NCBI RefSeq assembly: GCF_002005465.1
Contig: NZ_CP014691.1
Coordinates: 806,001-870,000, forward strand
Direction: 5' to 3'
Length of the DNA: 64,000 bases
Source: Neoasaia chiangmaiensis
GTDB taxonomy: Bacteria > Pseudomonadota > Alphaproteobacteria > Acetobacterales > Acetobacteraceae
Shown: positions 33,363 to 43,129 of the stretch, in pieces
How positions within the stretch are numbered: the stretch's first letter is position 1
Layout of the letters: every line of letters begins with the position of its first letter
The notes under the pieces: generated by a model
What the model was told of the DNA's origin: nothing
The model's database searches: none
The model's input: the letters and a program-made list of their open reading frames with translations, nothing else
Translations under genes and position numbers: made by a program

Positions 33363-35576
33363 TTATCGACGCCCACGGCGTTTCTTGGCCGGATCGTAAC
33401 CGCCACCACCGGGACCAAGCGGTCGCGGCGTCTTGTCCGCTTTCGCGCGCGAGGACACGGCCACCGGCGGCGGCTCGATCCCCAGTTCCACCGCTTCGAG
33501 ACGCTTGATTTCGTCGCGCAGACGCGCCGCCAGTTCGAAATCGAGATTGCCGGCCGCCTCCCGCATACGCTTCTCCAGATCCTGGATCGACCCGGCGAGC
33601 GACTTGCCGACAAATTCCTGCGTATCGCCCCCCTTGTCTGGCGTGACCGTCACGTAGTCCTGCTCGAAAATCGAGGACAGCGCATCGCCGATCTTGGTGC
33701 GCACACTCGTCGGCGTAATACCGTGCGCTTCATTCCATTCGGTCTGCTTCGCTCGGCGACGCGCGGTCTCCTCAATGGCAAATGTCAGGCTGTCCGTCAT
33801 CTTGTCGGCATAAAGCAGCACATGGCCATCCACGTTACGCGCGGCGCGCCCGATCGTCTGGATCAGGGAGGTCCGGCTGCGCAGGAAGCCTTCCTTGTCC
33901 GCGTCCAGAATCGCCACAAGCGCGCATTCCGGTATATCGAGCCCCTCACGCAGCAGGTTGATGCCGACCAGAACATCGAATGCGCCAAGACGCAGATCGC
34001 GGATGATCTCGATCCGCTCCAGCGTATCGACGTCCGAATGCAGATAGCGCACCTTGATCCCGGCCTCGCCGAGATAATCCGTCAGATCCTCCGCCATCCG
34101 CTTGGTGAGCGTCGTCACCAGCACGCGCCCACCCTTGCCGATCGTCTCGCGGCATTCGGCCAGCAGATCATCCACCTGCCCCTCGACCGGGCGCACGATC
34201 GTCACCGGATCGATCAGGCCCGTCGGGCGGATAACCTGCTCGGCGAACACACCGCCCGTCCGTTCGAGTTCCCACTTACCCGGGGTGGCGCTGACGAAGA
34301 TGGACTGCGGCCGGAAGGACTCCCATTCCTCGAATTTCAGCGGTCGGTTGTCGATGCAGGACGGCAGCCGGAAACCGAACTCCGACAAAATGGATTTACG
34401 CGCGAAGTCGCCGCGCTCCATGCCGCCGATCTGCGGCACCGTGACATGGCTTTCATCGACGATCAGCAGCGCGTCTTCCGGCAGGTATTCGAACAGCGTC
34501 GGCGGTGGATCGCCCGGGCCACGACCGGAAAGGTAGCGTGAGTAATTCTCGATCCCCTTACAGGCACCCGTCGTCTCGATCATCTCCAGATCGAATGTCG
34601 TGCGCTGTTGCAGACGCTCCGCCTCCAGCAGTTTTCCTTCAGCATTGAATTGCGCCAACCGCTGCCGCAGTTCGTCCTTGATGCCGATCATCGCCTGATT
34701 GAGCGTCGGGCGCGGCGTGACATAGTGCGAATTGGCATAGACGCTGATCTCGGACAGATCGGCCGTCTTGCTGCCCGTCAGCGGGTCGAACTCCGTGATC
34801 TCGTCGATCTCATCGCCGAACAGCGAGACGCGCCAAGCGCGGTCCTCGTTCTGCACCGGGAAGATATCGATCTGCTCACCCCGCACGCGAAACGTGCCGC
34901 GCTCGAATGCCGCATCGTTCCGTCGGTATTGAAGTTCGACCAGTGCCTTGATCAGTCGATCGCGGTCGATCGTGCCGCCCGCTTCCAGCCGCACCACCAT
35001 CCGCGAGTAGGTTTCGACCGACCCGATGCCGTAGATGCAGGAGACGGATGCCACAATGATGACGTCGTTGCGCTCCAGCAGGGCCTGTGTGGCGGCATGG
35101 CGCATACGGTCGATCTGTTCGTTAATCTGGCTGTCTTTTTCGATATATGTATCCGACCGTGGAACATAAGCTTCCGGCTGATAGTAATCGTAATACGAAA
35201 CGAAGTATTCCACCGCATTATCTGGAAAGAACTGCTTCATCTCTCCATAAAGCTGTGCCGCAAGCGTCTTGTTCGGCGCCAAAATCAGCGTCGGCTTCTG
35301 CGTCGCCTCGATCACCTTGGCCATGCTGAATGTCTTGCCGGACCCCGTCACGCCCAGCAGAACCTGATCGCGCTCCCCCTCGCCCACACCGCGTACCATC
35401 TCGGCAATCGCCGTGGGCTGGTCTCCCGCCGGTTCATATTCCGATTTGACGACAAGCTTGCGTGTCTTCGCCTTGGCGGGCTGCCGCTCAGGCTTGAAGC
35501 CTGTCAGGCGATGCTCGGTGACATTCTGGATGGTGGAACGGGCGGATGTCGACATGGATGCAGAATGGTTGTTCAT
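33363..35576 (-). CDS. uvrB: Excinuclease ABC subunit B
   Basis: 737-residue DNA damage-verifying helicase of nucleotide excision repair. Walker A GVTGSGKT (75-82), the beta-hairpin tyrosines in [13 protein letters not shown], Walker [13 protein letters not shown]-type ([13 protein letters not shown]), helicase motifs [14 protein letters not shown] and [13 protein letters not shown], and the C-terminal UvrC-binding UVR motif ([20 protein letters not shown]) are all present. The frame extends to 35699; ATG 35576 is used, with ATG 35555 as an alternative, since the core begins near residue 45. A Lys/Arg-rich tail ends the protein. A LexA-like site lies upstream. Confidence 0.96.
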   Translation of the reverse strand: MNNHSASMSTSARSTIQNVTEHRLTGFKPERQPAKAKTRKLVVKSEYEPAGDQPTAIAEMVRGVGEGERDQVLLGVTGSGKTFSMAKVIEATQKPTLILAPNKTLAAQLYGEMKQFFPDNAVEYFVSYYDYYQPEAYVPRSDTYIEKDSQINEQIDRMRHAATQALLERNDVIIVASVSCIYGIGSVETYSRMVVRLEAGGTIDRDRLIKALVELQYRRNDAAFERGTFRVRGEQIDIFPVQNEDRAWRVSLFGDEIDEITEFDPLTGSKTADLSEISVYANSHYVTPRPTLNQAMIGIKDELRQRLAQFNAEGKLLEAERLQQRTTFDLEMIETTGACKGIENYSRYLSGRGPGDPPPTLFEYLPEDALLIVDESHVTVPQIGGMERGDFARKSILSEFGFRLPSCIDNRPLKFEEWESFRPQSIFVSATPGKWELERTGGVFAEQVIRPTGLIDPVTIVRPVEGQVDDLLAECRETIGKGGRVLVTTLTKRMAEDLTDYLGEAGIKVRYLHSDVDTLERIEIIRDLRLGAFDVLVGINLLREGLDIPECALVAILDADKEGFLRSRTSLIQTIGRAARNVDGHVLLYADKMTDSLTFAIEETARRRAKQTEWNEAHGITPTSVRTKIGDALSSIFEQDYVTVTPDKGGDTQEFVGKSLAGSIQDLEKRMREAAGNLDFELAARLRDEIKRLEAVELGIEPPPVAVSSRAKADKTPRPLGPGGGGYDPAKKRRGRR

Positions 35577-35634
35577 GGCGGCAGTTACAAGGGAACTGCA
35601 CGCGCAATCGTTCCTTCCGGATTTCCAACTTTTT

Positions 35635-35649
35635 GAACTCATTGGCAAC
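35635..35649 (-). promoter_or_regulatory. LexA-like box upstream of uvrB (7 of 8 positions)
   Basis: On the reverse strand GTTG-N7-GTTC, against the alphaproteobacterial SOS consensus GTTC-N7-GTTC. It sits about 60 bases before the uvrB ATG, a normal operator distance. One mismatch makes this tentative; it partly overlaps a longer inverted repeat. Confidence 0.35.
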
Positions 35650-35680
35650 AGAGGGGCCTCTGTCACACAATGTTGCCAAT
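35641..35680. promoter_or_regulatory. Compound palindrome in the uvrB / TonB receptor divergent region
   Basis: Outer arms ATTGGCAAC (35641-35649) and GTTGCCAAT (35672-35680) form a perfect 9-bp inverted repeat. Between them ACAGAGG (35648-35654) and CCTCTGT (35657-35663) form a second palindrome with a 2-base centre, slightly overlapping the left arm. Located between two divergent genes, it is a candidate operator or bidirectional hairpin. Confidence 0.45.
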
Positions 35681-35750
35681 CCACAACATCCGATAGCAAA
35701 CCTGCGCAAGCCTCGGATTTTCATTAGGCGAGCAAGATACATTTCGTTAT

Positions 35751-35778
35751 TTTCCGGAAATGGTTCCACTTTCGAAAG
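35751..35778 (+). promoter_or_regulatory. Two 10-bp palindromes just before the TonB receptor start
   Basis: TTTCCGGAAA (35751-35760) and CTTTCGAAAG (35769-35778) are both perfect palindromes, 18 bases apart centre to centre, ending 7 bases before ATG 35786. They could be operator half-sites overlapping the ribosome-binding region. They do not match a Fur box. Confidence 0.35.
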
Positions 35779-35785
35779 AAACTCA

Positions 35786-38700
35786 ATGTATCGGATAGGC
35801 TCTTCGCGCTGCCGTCTGCTGTTGACGACGGCCGCTGCCACAACGCTCCTCGCATCGTCCGCGCTGTGTTCAGCTGCCGTTGCCGCAACAAACGCTCGTC
35901 ACACAACGCACGCGAAGACAAAAAAGCCAGTCCGAAAAGCAAACTCCGCCATCCCGGCCACCACCACTCCGGCGGCAACCAGCCCGGCGCCCAATACAAC
36001 GGCGACCACGACAATCAACAACCGCAGCAACGCGAACAGCGCGGTAATCGCGAATGCTGCGGCATCTGGTTCTGCCGGCAATGGTAGCGAACAGATTACC
36101 GTCACGGGCTCTCGCATCACACAGAACAAGATTTCAGACATGTTCCCGACGACCACGGTCGACGCGGAGCAGATGCGTAAACGCGGCTACAACAATCTCG
36201 GTATGGCCCTGATGGCCGAGAACCCGGCTTTCGCAACGGCCACCAACAGTCCGGTCGGCACCCAGGGTTCATATGGCGCCGGACAATTCCTGCCCAATAT
36301 GTTCAACCTCGGCGCCCAGCGTACGCTCAGCCTCGTGGACGGCATGCGCTTCGTATCCGATGCGTCTTCCTCGATGTTCGGTGCTGTGGGCGGATCGCCT
36401 GTCGATGCTTCGGTATTGCCCATGTCGATGGTCAAGAAAGTCGATACGATGGCAATCGGCGGCGCGCCGATCTACGGTTCGGACGCCATCGCCGGCACGA
36501 TCAACTATCAGCTGATCGACGATTTCCAGGGCGTTCGCGTCAACGGCCAAGGCGGCTTCACCCAAAGGCGCGATGACGGCAATTATCAGCTGTCCCTGTT
36601 GACCGGCACGCATTTCGATCATGATCGTGGCAGCGTCGTCTTCGACGCGGAATGGAACCGTCAATACGCATTGCCGGTCTCGTCCCGCTCGTACTGGGCA
36701 GGGCAGAACCAGCAGGTCTATCTCCAGAACCCAAATGCGAACGGGAAATATCAATATGTTCTCGGCCGCAATTCACGCTCCACGATCTATACGACGTCCG
36801 GCATACCCGCCGTCGCTGATGGCTTGCCCACTTACCTGGGGCAGAACGACGTTGGCGTGACCAATGCGGCAGGGCAGAACCTGATTTTCAGCCACAACGG
36901 CAAGAGCCTCATCCCTTTCAATCCGGGAACGCCCAGCAGCGACGGGATCGACGCGTTCGGCGGTAACGGCTACGCCCAGAATGCCTACGGCAACATCATG
37001 TCGCCATGGCAACGTCTGAACCTGACGTCGATCATGAAATATGATTTCACGCCACACCTGCACGGAAAAATCGAAGGATTTTACCAACAGGGCGAGTCCG
37101 TCGGCGCCTCGACGAGCGGCTATTACAATACGGCACTTTTCGGCAGCGCCATGGTCGGGCCAGCCGACCCTACGACCGGCAACGCCAATGGCAACCTGGC
37201 GCTCAGCACCAGTAACCCTTACCTGACGAGCGCCGAACGCACGACAATCGTCAACGCCCTCAAGGCGAATGGGTCGCCGACCGACACATTCTATCTCGCG
37301 CGCAACAGCGCCGACTATGCACTTGACCGGTTCATTACCGATAATCGTCTGTTCCGCTTCGTGGGCGACCTGGACGGCGACTTCAATCTCGGACACCGCA
37401 ATTTTGTCTGGAAGGCCATCGGCACTTATGGCCAATCCTATTCCCGGACGTTCCAGCCTGAAATCGTCACGCAGAATTACGAAAACGCGCTCGACGCAAC
37501 CACCAACGCAAGTGGGCAAATCGTCTGCGCGCCCCACACCAGTTCACCGCTTGCGACCGTGTCATCGAACTGCTCCCCGCTTAACCCCTTCGGTGTCGGA
37601 CAGGCCAGCAGGGCGGCCACCGATTATATCACTGCCTCGACAAGTCAGACGCAGCTCAACGCGCAGTTCGATATCATCGCCAACGTCCAGAGCAAGATCG
37701 CAACGCTGCCCGCCGGCGATATCCGGTACGTTCTCGGCTACGAACACCGCCGCGAAGGGTTCGACTTCAACCCGGGTGCATTCGAACAGGGCCAGGATAT
37801 AGGTAATGGTCAGTATGCGCCCTATGGCGCCCTTATCCCCGTAATGCCGACCTCCGGCGCATACCACACGCATGAAGCGTTCGGGGAACTCGACGTACCG
37901 CTGGTGTCGCCGAAGATGCACATGGCGGGCGTTTACAATCTCGCTGCTCATGGTGCCGCGCGTTACGTCTACAACAGCGCCACGGGTGGCTTCGTCACGT
38001 ATTCGGCTGGTGGCGCCTATTCGCCCACGCGCGACATAACCTTCAAGGGTAACTACACCCACGCGCTCCGTGCGCCATCCGTCATGGAACTCTATGCGCC
38101 GCGTGGCTCATCCTACGACTACGGCAACGACCCCTGCTCGACGCAGTTCATCGACTCCGGACCAAACCCCGCAACCCGCGCCGCCAACTGCGCCAAAGCC
38201 GGTATTCCACGGGGCGGCTTCCAGTCGAACATCAACAACTATACGGTGCTTGGCACAGCATCCGGCAATTCGCATCTGCGCAACGAGACGGCGAACAGCT
38301 TCGAAGGCGGCGTGTTGCTGACACCGCGCTGGGTGCCCGGCCTGTCCATCCAGTCGATGTTCACGGATGTCTTGCTGAAGCATGAGATCGTTTCGCTCGG
38401 CGTGCAGGATCTCATGGATGCCTGCTACGATTCCGCCAGCTATCCGAACGTCAATCTCAGCGGGCAGAACGTTTGCAACGCGTTCACGCGTGATTCCGCG
38501 TCTCACCAGATCACCGATTTCAACGATGGCTATTACAACATCGCCCAGTCGCATATGCAGGCGCTGCAATCGTCGCTGACATATGATCTGCCGCTACGCC
38601 GCGTTGGCCTGCCCGATACGGCCGGCGAACTGGTGACGACCGTCAATTATGTTCACTACGTCAATTATACACAGACCTATCTGGCAGCCAGCTACACGGA

Positions 38701-39034
38701 GTACGGCAGCACCGCCGTGCCACAGGACAACTTCACAGCCAACTTCAACTATTATCGTGGGCCATTCAACTTCCAGTGGCAGATGCAGTATTATGGAAAA
38801 TCCAAATACGCGCTGAACGTCTTGAACAATGTTTACCAGAACGATACGTTCAAGCAGTATTTCATGTTCAACATGTCCGCCGGCTACCAGTTCGCACAAC
38901 ATTACAATGTTAATTTCTCGATGAACAACGTGTTCGATGCCAAGCCGCAATATCCTTATGTCGGCTCGTTGCAGCGTTATTACGATGCCGTTATCGGTCG
39001 CAGCTTCAATATTTCGGTTCAGGCCGAATTCTAA
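35786..39034 (+). CDS. TonB-dependent outer-membrane receptor
   Basis: 1082 residues. Signal peptide (RLLLTTAAATTLLASSALCSAAVAA, split here as LLLTTAAATTLLASSALCS then AAVAA), then an Ala/Thr/Pro/Asn low-complexity linker at about 35-100, a TonB-box-like EQITVTGSRI (102-111), a plug domain (NLGAQRTLSLVDGMRF, IYGSDAIAGTINY) and a 22-strand barrel ending in ...QAEF with terminal Phe. Full-length and intact. The EQITVTGSRI-type box is shared with Caulobacter/Sphingomonas-like receptors for sugars, peptides or iron complexes; the substrate is not readable. ATG 35786. A strong terminator follows directly, so it is probably monocistronic. Confidence 0.93.
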   Translation: MYRIGSSRCRLLLTTAAATTLLASSALCSAAVAATNARHTTHAKTKKPVRKANSAIPATTTPAATSPAPNTTATTTINNRSNANSAVIANAAASGSAGNGSEQITVTGSRITQNKISDMFPTTTVDAEQMRKRGYNNLGMALMAENPAFATATNSPVGTQGSYGAGQFLPNMFNLGAQRTLSLVDGMRFVSDASSSMFGAVGGSPVDASVLPMSMVKKVDTMAIGGAPIYGSDAIAGTINYQLIDDFQGVRVNGQGGFTQRRDDGNYQLSLLTGTHFDHDRGSVVFDAEWNRQYALPVSSRSYWAGQNQQVYLQNPNANGKYQYVLGRNSRSTIYTTSGIPAVADGLPTYLGQNDVGVTNAAGQNLIFSHNGKSLIPFNPGTPSSDGIDAFGGNGYAQNAYGNIMSPWQRLNLTSIMKYDFTPHLHGKIEGFYQQGESVGASTSGYYNTALFGSAMVGPADPTTGNANGNLALSTSNPYLTSAERTTIVNALKANGSPTDTFYLARNSADYALDRFITDNRLFRFVGDLDGDFNLGHRNFVWKAIGTYGQSYSRTFQPEIVTQNYENALDATTNASGQIVCAPHTSSPLATVSSNCSPLNPFGVGQASRAATDYITASTSQTQLNAQFDIIANVQSKIATLPAGDIRYVLGYEHRREGFDFNPGAFEQGQDIGNGQYAPYGALIPVMPTSGAYHTHEAFGELDVPLVSPKMHMAGVYNLAAHGAARYVYNSATGGFVTYSAGGAYSPTRDITFKGNYTHALRAPSVMELYAPRGSSYDYGNDPCSTQFIDSGPNPATRAANCAKAGIPRGGFQSNINNYTVLGTASGNSHLRNETANSFEGGVLLTPRWVPGLSIQSMFTDVLLKHEIVSLGVQDLMDACYDSASYPNVNLSGQNVCNAFTRDSASHQITDFNDGYYNIAQSHMQALQSSLTYDLPLRRVGLPDTAGELVTTVNYVHYVNYTQTYLAASYTEYGSTAVPQDNFTANFNYYRGPFNFQWQMQYYGKSKYALNVLNNVYQNDTFKQYFMFNMSAGYQFAQHYNVNFSMNNVFDAKPQYPYVGSLQRYYDAVIGRSFNISVQAEF

Positions 39035-39056
39035 AATCTGCCCAGAGGCTCAACGC

Positions 39057-39091
39057 AAAAACCGCCTTCCCAAGGAAGGCGGTTTTTGTTT
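39057..39091 (+). terminator. Strong Rho-independent terminator after the TonB receptor
   Basis: AAAAACCGCCTTCC (39057-39070) pairs perfectly with GGAAGGCGGTTTTT (39074-39087) around a CAA loop and runs into a T-tract with GTTT. It lies 23 bases after the receptor stop. The A-stretch before the stem makes it usable from both directions. Confidence 0.93.
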
Positions 39092-39155
39092 GGCTTGGCT
39101 TCGAAGCGGCCAATTGCATATTTTCAACGTAAAATCGCTTCGCTACGATGTGGAT

Positions 39156-40637
39156 ATGAAATATCCCATACGTGCAGCCCTGCTTCTGGCCCCGGCCCTT
39201 CTGACCACGCCGTCCTGGGCCGTCGACAAACCGGCGGATGCAAAGGACAGCCTCGCCGCTCTCCTGCCGGCGGATGCGGTCACGAAGCATCATCTGACGG
39301 CAGGCGGCCACGCCATCGCCTATACCGCCCATGCCGGCACCCTCACCCTGCGCGATGACGACGGTAAGCCGTCGGCCAAGGTATTCTACATTGCCTATAC
39401 GCAGGACGGGGCCAACGCCGCTAACCGACCGGTATCCTTCTTCTTCAATGGCGGACCGGGTGCTGGCACCGCTTACCTCAATCTTGGTGCCGCCGGTCCG
39501 AAAACGCTGCAATTTCCTTCGGACGACTCGACAGACGGCGCCCGCGCGAAGCTGGTCGACAACCCCGATACATGGCTTCCAGCGACCGATATGGTGTTCA
39601 TCGATGCCGTCGGGACGGGCTACAGCAAGCCGCTCGACCCCGCGAAGGCCGCCAAGGCCTATTATGGCGTGAAGCAGGACGCCAGCGCGTTCGCCAAGAC
39701 CATCGAACTATGGGTCGGCGCCAACGCACGTCAGGCATCGCCGCATTATCTCGTTGGCGAAAGCTATGGCGGCATCCGCTCGATCCAGGTCGCCAATGCG
39801 CTGCAGGAGCAGCAGAACCTGATTGTTAACGGCATCGTCATGCTCTCGCCGGCGATCGAGATGAGCTTCCTCGACGACACGGATAATCCGCTCTCCTCAG
39901 CCATGGCCTTGCCGACTTTCATCGCCGCGCATCTCGATGAGACCCATCAGCTTTCGTCACAAACGATCGACGATGCCTATCGTTATGCGCTCGGTCCCTA
40001 TCTTTCGACTCTCGCCAATACGCCGCCGCAGGGTGATGCCGCGCACCGCTTCTACGCCGAAATCGCCCAGCGCACCGGCATTCCTGAAGCCATCGTGGCA
40101 AAAGAGCGCGGTGCATTGAGCGCCATGGCCCATGACGTGCGCAGCCGGGGCGGCCGCCTCCATGGCCTCTACGACTTCACGCAAACCATCGCCGATCCGT
40201 ATCCGGACGGGATTGAGAACGGCAACAGCCCGGAGATGACCCTTTCCGGCTACGGTCGCGCTTACGGCAATGCCTTCTCGGGCTACGTCGCCAACGAACT
40301 CGGCTTCCGCACCGAATTGACCTACGATCTGCTGAGCATGAAGGTGAACAGTGCCTGGAATTTCGGGGAGCCCGGCACGCCGCTCACGCAGCAGATCCCG
40401 GTCCTGCGTAAACTGCTGGCGCTCGATCCTAGCCTGCATGTGTTCATTGCCAACGGGTATTTCGACATGGCCTGCCCCTTCGGCACCACGCGCTGGACGA
40501 AGGATCATATTCCGGTCGGTGCGGATCGGGTCAGCCTGCATCTCTACCCGGGTGGCCACATGCTCTACTCCCGCCCGGCCAGCCGCGCGGCGCTATGGCA
40601 TGATGTCAGCGCGTTCTACGCCGGTCAGAAGATCTGA
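39156..40637 (+). CDS. Exported S10 family serine carboxypeptidase
   Basis: 493 residues with a signal peptide (RAALLLAPALLTTPSWAVD). Alpha/beta-hydrolase peptidase of clan SC: oxyanion segment FFFNGGPGAG (95-104), nucleophile Ser203 in VGESYGGIRS, acid Asp in NGYFDMACPFG and His in YPGGHMLY near the C-terminus. Removes C-terminal residues, probably from peptides in the periplasm or outside. Lies after the receptor terminator, so it likely has its own promoter. Start ATG 39156 is chosen for the signal peptide; an in-frame GTG lies 6 bases earlier. Convergent with transaldolase. Confidence 0.9.
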   Translation: MKYPIRAALLLAPALLTTPSWAVDKPADAKDSLAALLPADAVTKHHLTAGGHAIAYTAHAGTLTLRDDDGKPSAKVFYIAYTQDGANAANRPVSFFFNGGPGAGTAYLNLGAAGPKTLQFPSDDSTDGARAKLVDNPDTWLPATDMVFIDAVGTGYSKPLDPAKAAKAYYGVKQDASAFAKTIELWVGANARQASPHYLVGESYGGIRSIQVANALQEQQNLIVNGIVMLSPAIEMSFLDDTDNPLSSAMALPTFIAAHLDETHQLSSQTIDDAYRYALGPYLSTLANTPPQGDAAHRFYAEIAQRTGIPEAIVAKERGALSAMAHDVRSRGGRLHGLYDFTQTIADPYPDGIENGNSPEMTLSGYGRAYGNAFSGYVANELGFRTELTYDLLSMKVNSAWNFGEPGTPLTQQIPVLRKLLALDPSLHVFIANGYFDMACPFGTTRWTKDHIPVGADRVSLHLYPGGHMLYSRPASRAALWHDVSAFYAGQKI

Positions 40638-40645
40638 AGGTTTCA

Positions 40646-40678
40646 CGCGGCCGGACCTGATTTTGGCCGGCCGCGTTT
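40646..40678 (+). terminator. GC-rich hairpin between the S10 peptidase and transaldolase
   Basis: CGCGGCCGG (40646-40654) and CCGGCCGCG (40667-40675), a perfect 9-bp stem, followed by TTTCA. It starts 9 bases after the peptidase stop and lies before the end of the convergent tal gene, so it could serve both transcripts. The T-tract is short. Confidence 0.65.
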
Positions 40679-40694
40679 CAACAACTATCCCGTA

Positions 40695-41849
40695 TCAGGC
40701 CGCAAGCGCCTCGATCTTGCCTTTCAGAACGGTATGCAACTTGTCGAAAGCCTCGTTGAAGCCCGCCAGACCGTCTCTCAGCAGCTTGTCGGTAATCGCA
40801 TGCAGGTCGATACCGCCCTTCGCCAGCGCATCAAGTTTGGCTTTGGCATCGGCAACGTCGATCACCATCGGTTCGGACGGATTGCCATGGTCGCGAAACG
40901 CCTCGAAGGTCGGTAGCGGCATGGTGTTGACCGTATCGGGCGCAATAAGCTCATCGACATAGATCACATCGCTGTAGGTTTTATCTTTGGTGCTGGTGCT
41001 GGCCCATAACAGGCGCTGTGCGTTCGCCCCGGCAGCGGCGAGGTTCCGCCAGCGGTCGGAGCGTGATACCTCCTGCCAGTGCGCATAGGCGAGCGTCGCA
41101 TTGGCGATGGCGATCTTGCCGCGCAGGGCGCGCAGAATATTCGTATGCACGTCCTTCGCGGCAATTTTCCGGTCGATCTGCTCGTCCACCAGCAGATCGA
41201 CGCGCCCGATATAGAATGACGCGACGCTCGCGATCCGCGACACATCCTCCCCGTCGGCGACACGACGCTCCAGCCCCTTGATGTAGGCATTGAATGTCTC
41301 GTGATAGGCTTTTTGCGAAAACAGCAGCGTGACGTTGGTCGAGATGCCATCCGCCGTCGCTTGCTCGATCGCCTTTGCGCCGGCGGGTGTCCCCGGAATC
41401 TTGATCATCAGATTGCGGCGGTCGACCGCCTTCCACAGACGACGCGCCTCCTTGATGGTTCCTTCCGCGTCATGCGCCAGATGAGGCGAGACCTCGATGC
41501 TGACATGCCCATCCTGCCCCTTGGAGGATTCGAAGACCGGATGGAGCGTATCGCAGGCGGCCCGGATATCCGTAACCGCAAGCTCCTCATACAATTCACC
41601 GGCTCCGACCTTGCGCCGGGCAAGGATCGACTTGATCTGTGCATCGTAGGCATGGCCGTAGCCCATCGTCTTCTCGAAGATCGCCGGATTGGACGTCATG
41701 CCGCGCAGGCCGTCTTCTTCCACCAATCGTTTAAGTTCGCCTTCTTCGGTATGCGTGCGATTGATGTAGTCGAGCCAGGGCGATTGACCGAGCGCCACCA
41801 GCTCCTTCAGGGGATTCCGCGTTTTCTGGTGGGGTGCTTTCTGCAACAT
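40695..41849 (-). CDS. tal: Transaldolase (type 2)
   Basis: 384-residue pentose phosphate enzyme moving a dihydroxyacetone unit from sedoheptulose 7-phosphate to glyceraldehyde 3-phosphate. The Schiff-base lysine is Lys150 in LMIKIPGT; SNPAIFEKT (53-61) and STNVTLLFSQ are the other barrel signatures. This is the stand-alone form, not the transaldolase/glucose-6-phosphate isomerase fusion known in some acetic acid bacteria. ATG 41849 with GGAG 9 bases upstream is used, not the longer frame to 41882. Confidence 0.95.
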   Translation of the reverse strand: MLQKAPHQKTRNPLKELVALGQSPWLDYINRTHTEEGELKRLVEEDGLRGMTSNPAIFEKTMGYGHAYDAQIKSILARRKVGAGELYEELAVTDIRAACDTLHPVFESSKGQDGHVSIEVSPHLAHDAEGTIKEARRLWKAVDRRNLMIKIPGTPAGAKAIEQATADGISTNVTLLFSQKAYHETFNAYIKGLERRVADGEDVSRIASVASFYIGRVDLLVDEQIDRKIAAKDVHTNILRALRGKIAIANATLAYAHWQEVSRSDRWRNLAAAGANAQRLLWASTSTKDKTYSDVIYVDELIAPDTVNTMPLPTFEAFRDHGNPSEPMVIDVADAKAKLDALAKGGIDLHAITDKLLRDGLAGFNEAFDKLHTVLKGKIEALAA

Positions 41850-42113
41850 GGCGTCATTCTCCGCTTCATCGATCAGGATCACCGCAAGGCCTGTCGTGGC
41901 GGCAATCGCAGGTCATCGATTTGATTGTGACGGGTCGAGCGTAAGGCCGTGTTTTGCTGTTTCGAAAGGCCGAAAACCCTAATCTCCCCGGCATGTGAGA
42001 AGCGTGAATCACACGTAAGGGAATATTAAGTTACCGATCCAAATCGGTCCTGCGCACGAATTCGCTTCCCGGCGCCATTGACCATCCGGCAAACGCATCC
42101 GAAAACATGCTCC
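41850..42113. other. Divergent intergenic region between tal and trpS
   Basis: The longest gene-free stretch in the window, 264 bases. It should hold promoters for both genes. The only structure I see is a 6-bp inverted repeat ACCGAT-CCAA-ATCGGT at 42033-42048, about 65 bases before trpS. No T-box, riboswitch or small ORF is convincing. Confidence 0.5.
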
Positions 42114-43109
42114 ATGCAACGTGTTTTTTCCGGCATCCAGCCGACCGGCGTCCCGCAACTTGGCAACTATCTCGGTGCGATCCGCAACTGGGTCACGCTC
42201 CAGAACGATCATGACTGTGTCTTCTGCCTCGTGGACATGCATGCGCTCACAGTCTGGCAGGATCCGGCCGCGCTACGCGAGCAGACGCTCGGCCAGACGG
42301 CCTGCCTGCTGGCTGCCGGCATCGATCCGACGCGCCATATCCTCTACAACCAGTCCGCCGTCTCGGCGCATGCGCGTCTGGGCTGGCTGTTCAACTGCGT
42401 GGTCCGCCTCGGCTGGCTCAATCGCATGACGCAATTCAAGGACAAGGCCGGCAAGGACCGCGAAAATCATTCCGCCGGCCTGTATGTCTATCCAAGCCTG
42501 ATGGCCGCCGATATCCATGCTTTCCACGCCACGCGCGTTCCGGTTGGCGACGATCAGCGCCAGCATCTGGAACTCGCCAACGACATCGGCCAAAAATTCA
42601 ATCACGACTATGGCGTCGATTTCTTTCCCGTAATCGAACCGCTGATCCCGCCGGGTGCCGCGCGCATCATGAGCCTGAGGGATGGCACAAAGAAAATGTC
42701 GAAATCCGATCCTTCGGCGCAGAGCCGCATCGACATGACGGACACGCCGGACGAGATCGCCCTGAAGATCAGGCGCGCCAAGACCGACCCCGAGCCGCTG
42801 CCGTCCGAGGAGGCCGGACTGGCAGGGCGGCCGGAAGCCCGCAACCTCGTCGCCATCTACGCCGCCATGTCGGATGAGACGTCCGCGCAGGTTCTGGCGC
42901 GCTTTGGCGGAGAGGGCTTCGGCCCCTTCAAGAAGGCCCTGGCGGAGGTGCTGGTGGCCAAACTCGGTCCCGTCGCCGACGAGACGCGTCGGCTCCTGCG
43001 GGATCCCGGTCACTTGCAGGCGATCCTGTGCGACGGCGCCTCAAGAGCGGAGGCCATCTGCGAGCCGATCGTCACCGAGGCGGAACGCCTGGTTGGGTTC
43101 CTCCGTTAA
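42114..43109 (+). CDS. trpS: Tryptophanyl-tRNA synthetase
   Basis: 331-residue class I synthetase. The HIGH-equivalent region is [14 protein letters not shown] at the N-terminus and the KMSKS loop is [25 protein letters not shown] contributes to tryptophan and ATP binding. Length is normal for bacterial TrpS. ATG 42114 gives the family N-terminus [12 protein letters not shown]; an upstream TTG is rejected. Followed by yjbQ 20 bases later, probably the same transcript. Confidence 0.96.
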   Translation: MQRVFSGIQPTGVPQLGNYLGAIRNWVTLQNDHDCVFCLVDMHALTVWQDPAALREQTLGQTACLLAAGIDPTRHILYNQSAVSAHARLGWLFNCVVRLGWLNRMTQFKDKAGKDRENHSAGLYVYPSLMAADIHAFHATRVPVGDDQRQHLELANDIGQKFNHDYGVDFFPVIEPLIPPGAARIMSLRDGTKKMSKSDPSAQSRIDMTDTPDEIALKIRRAKTDPEPLPSEEAGLAGRPEARNLVAIYAAMSDETSAQVLARFGGEGFGPFKKALAEVLVAKLGPVADETRRLLRDPGHLQAILCDGASRAEAICEPIVTEAERLVGFLR

Positions 43110-43129
43110 CCGGCGGAAGGGAGAACGGC

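Noticed and set aside
32865-34541. 558-codon open frame antisense to the aldose epimerase and uvrB
   Set aside because: It crosses two confirmed reverse-strand genes, with Arg/His-rich composition and no motif.
1189-35576. A DNA-repair island made of alkB, mutS and uvrB
   Set aside because: The three genes are far apart with unrelated genes between and different strands, so grouping them has no support.
41850-42113. T-box or trp attenuator before trpS
   Set aside because: No leader peptide with Trp codons and no T-box sequence is visible; only a 6-bp inverted repeat.
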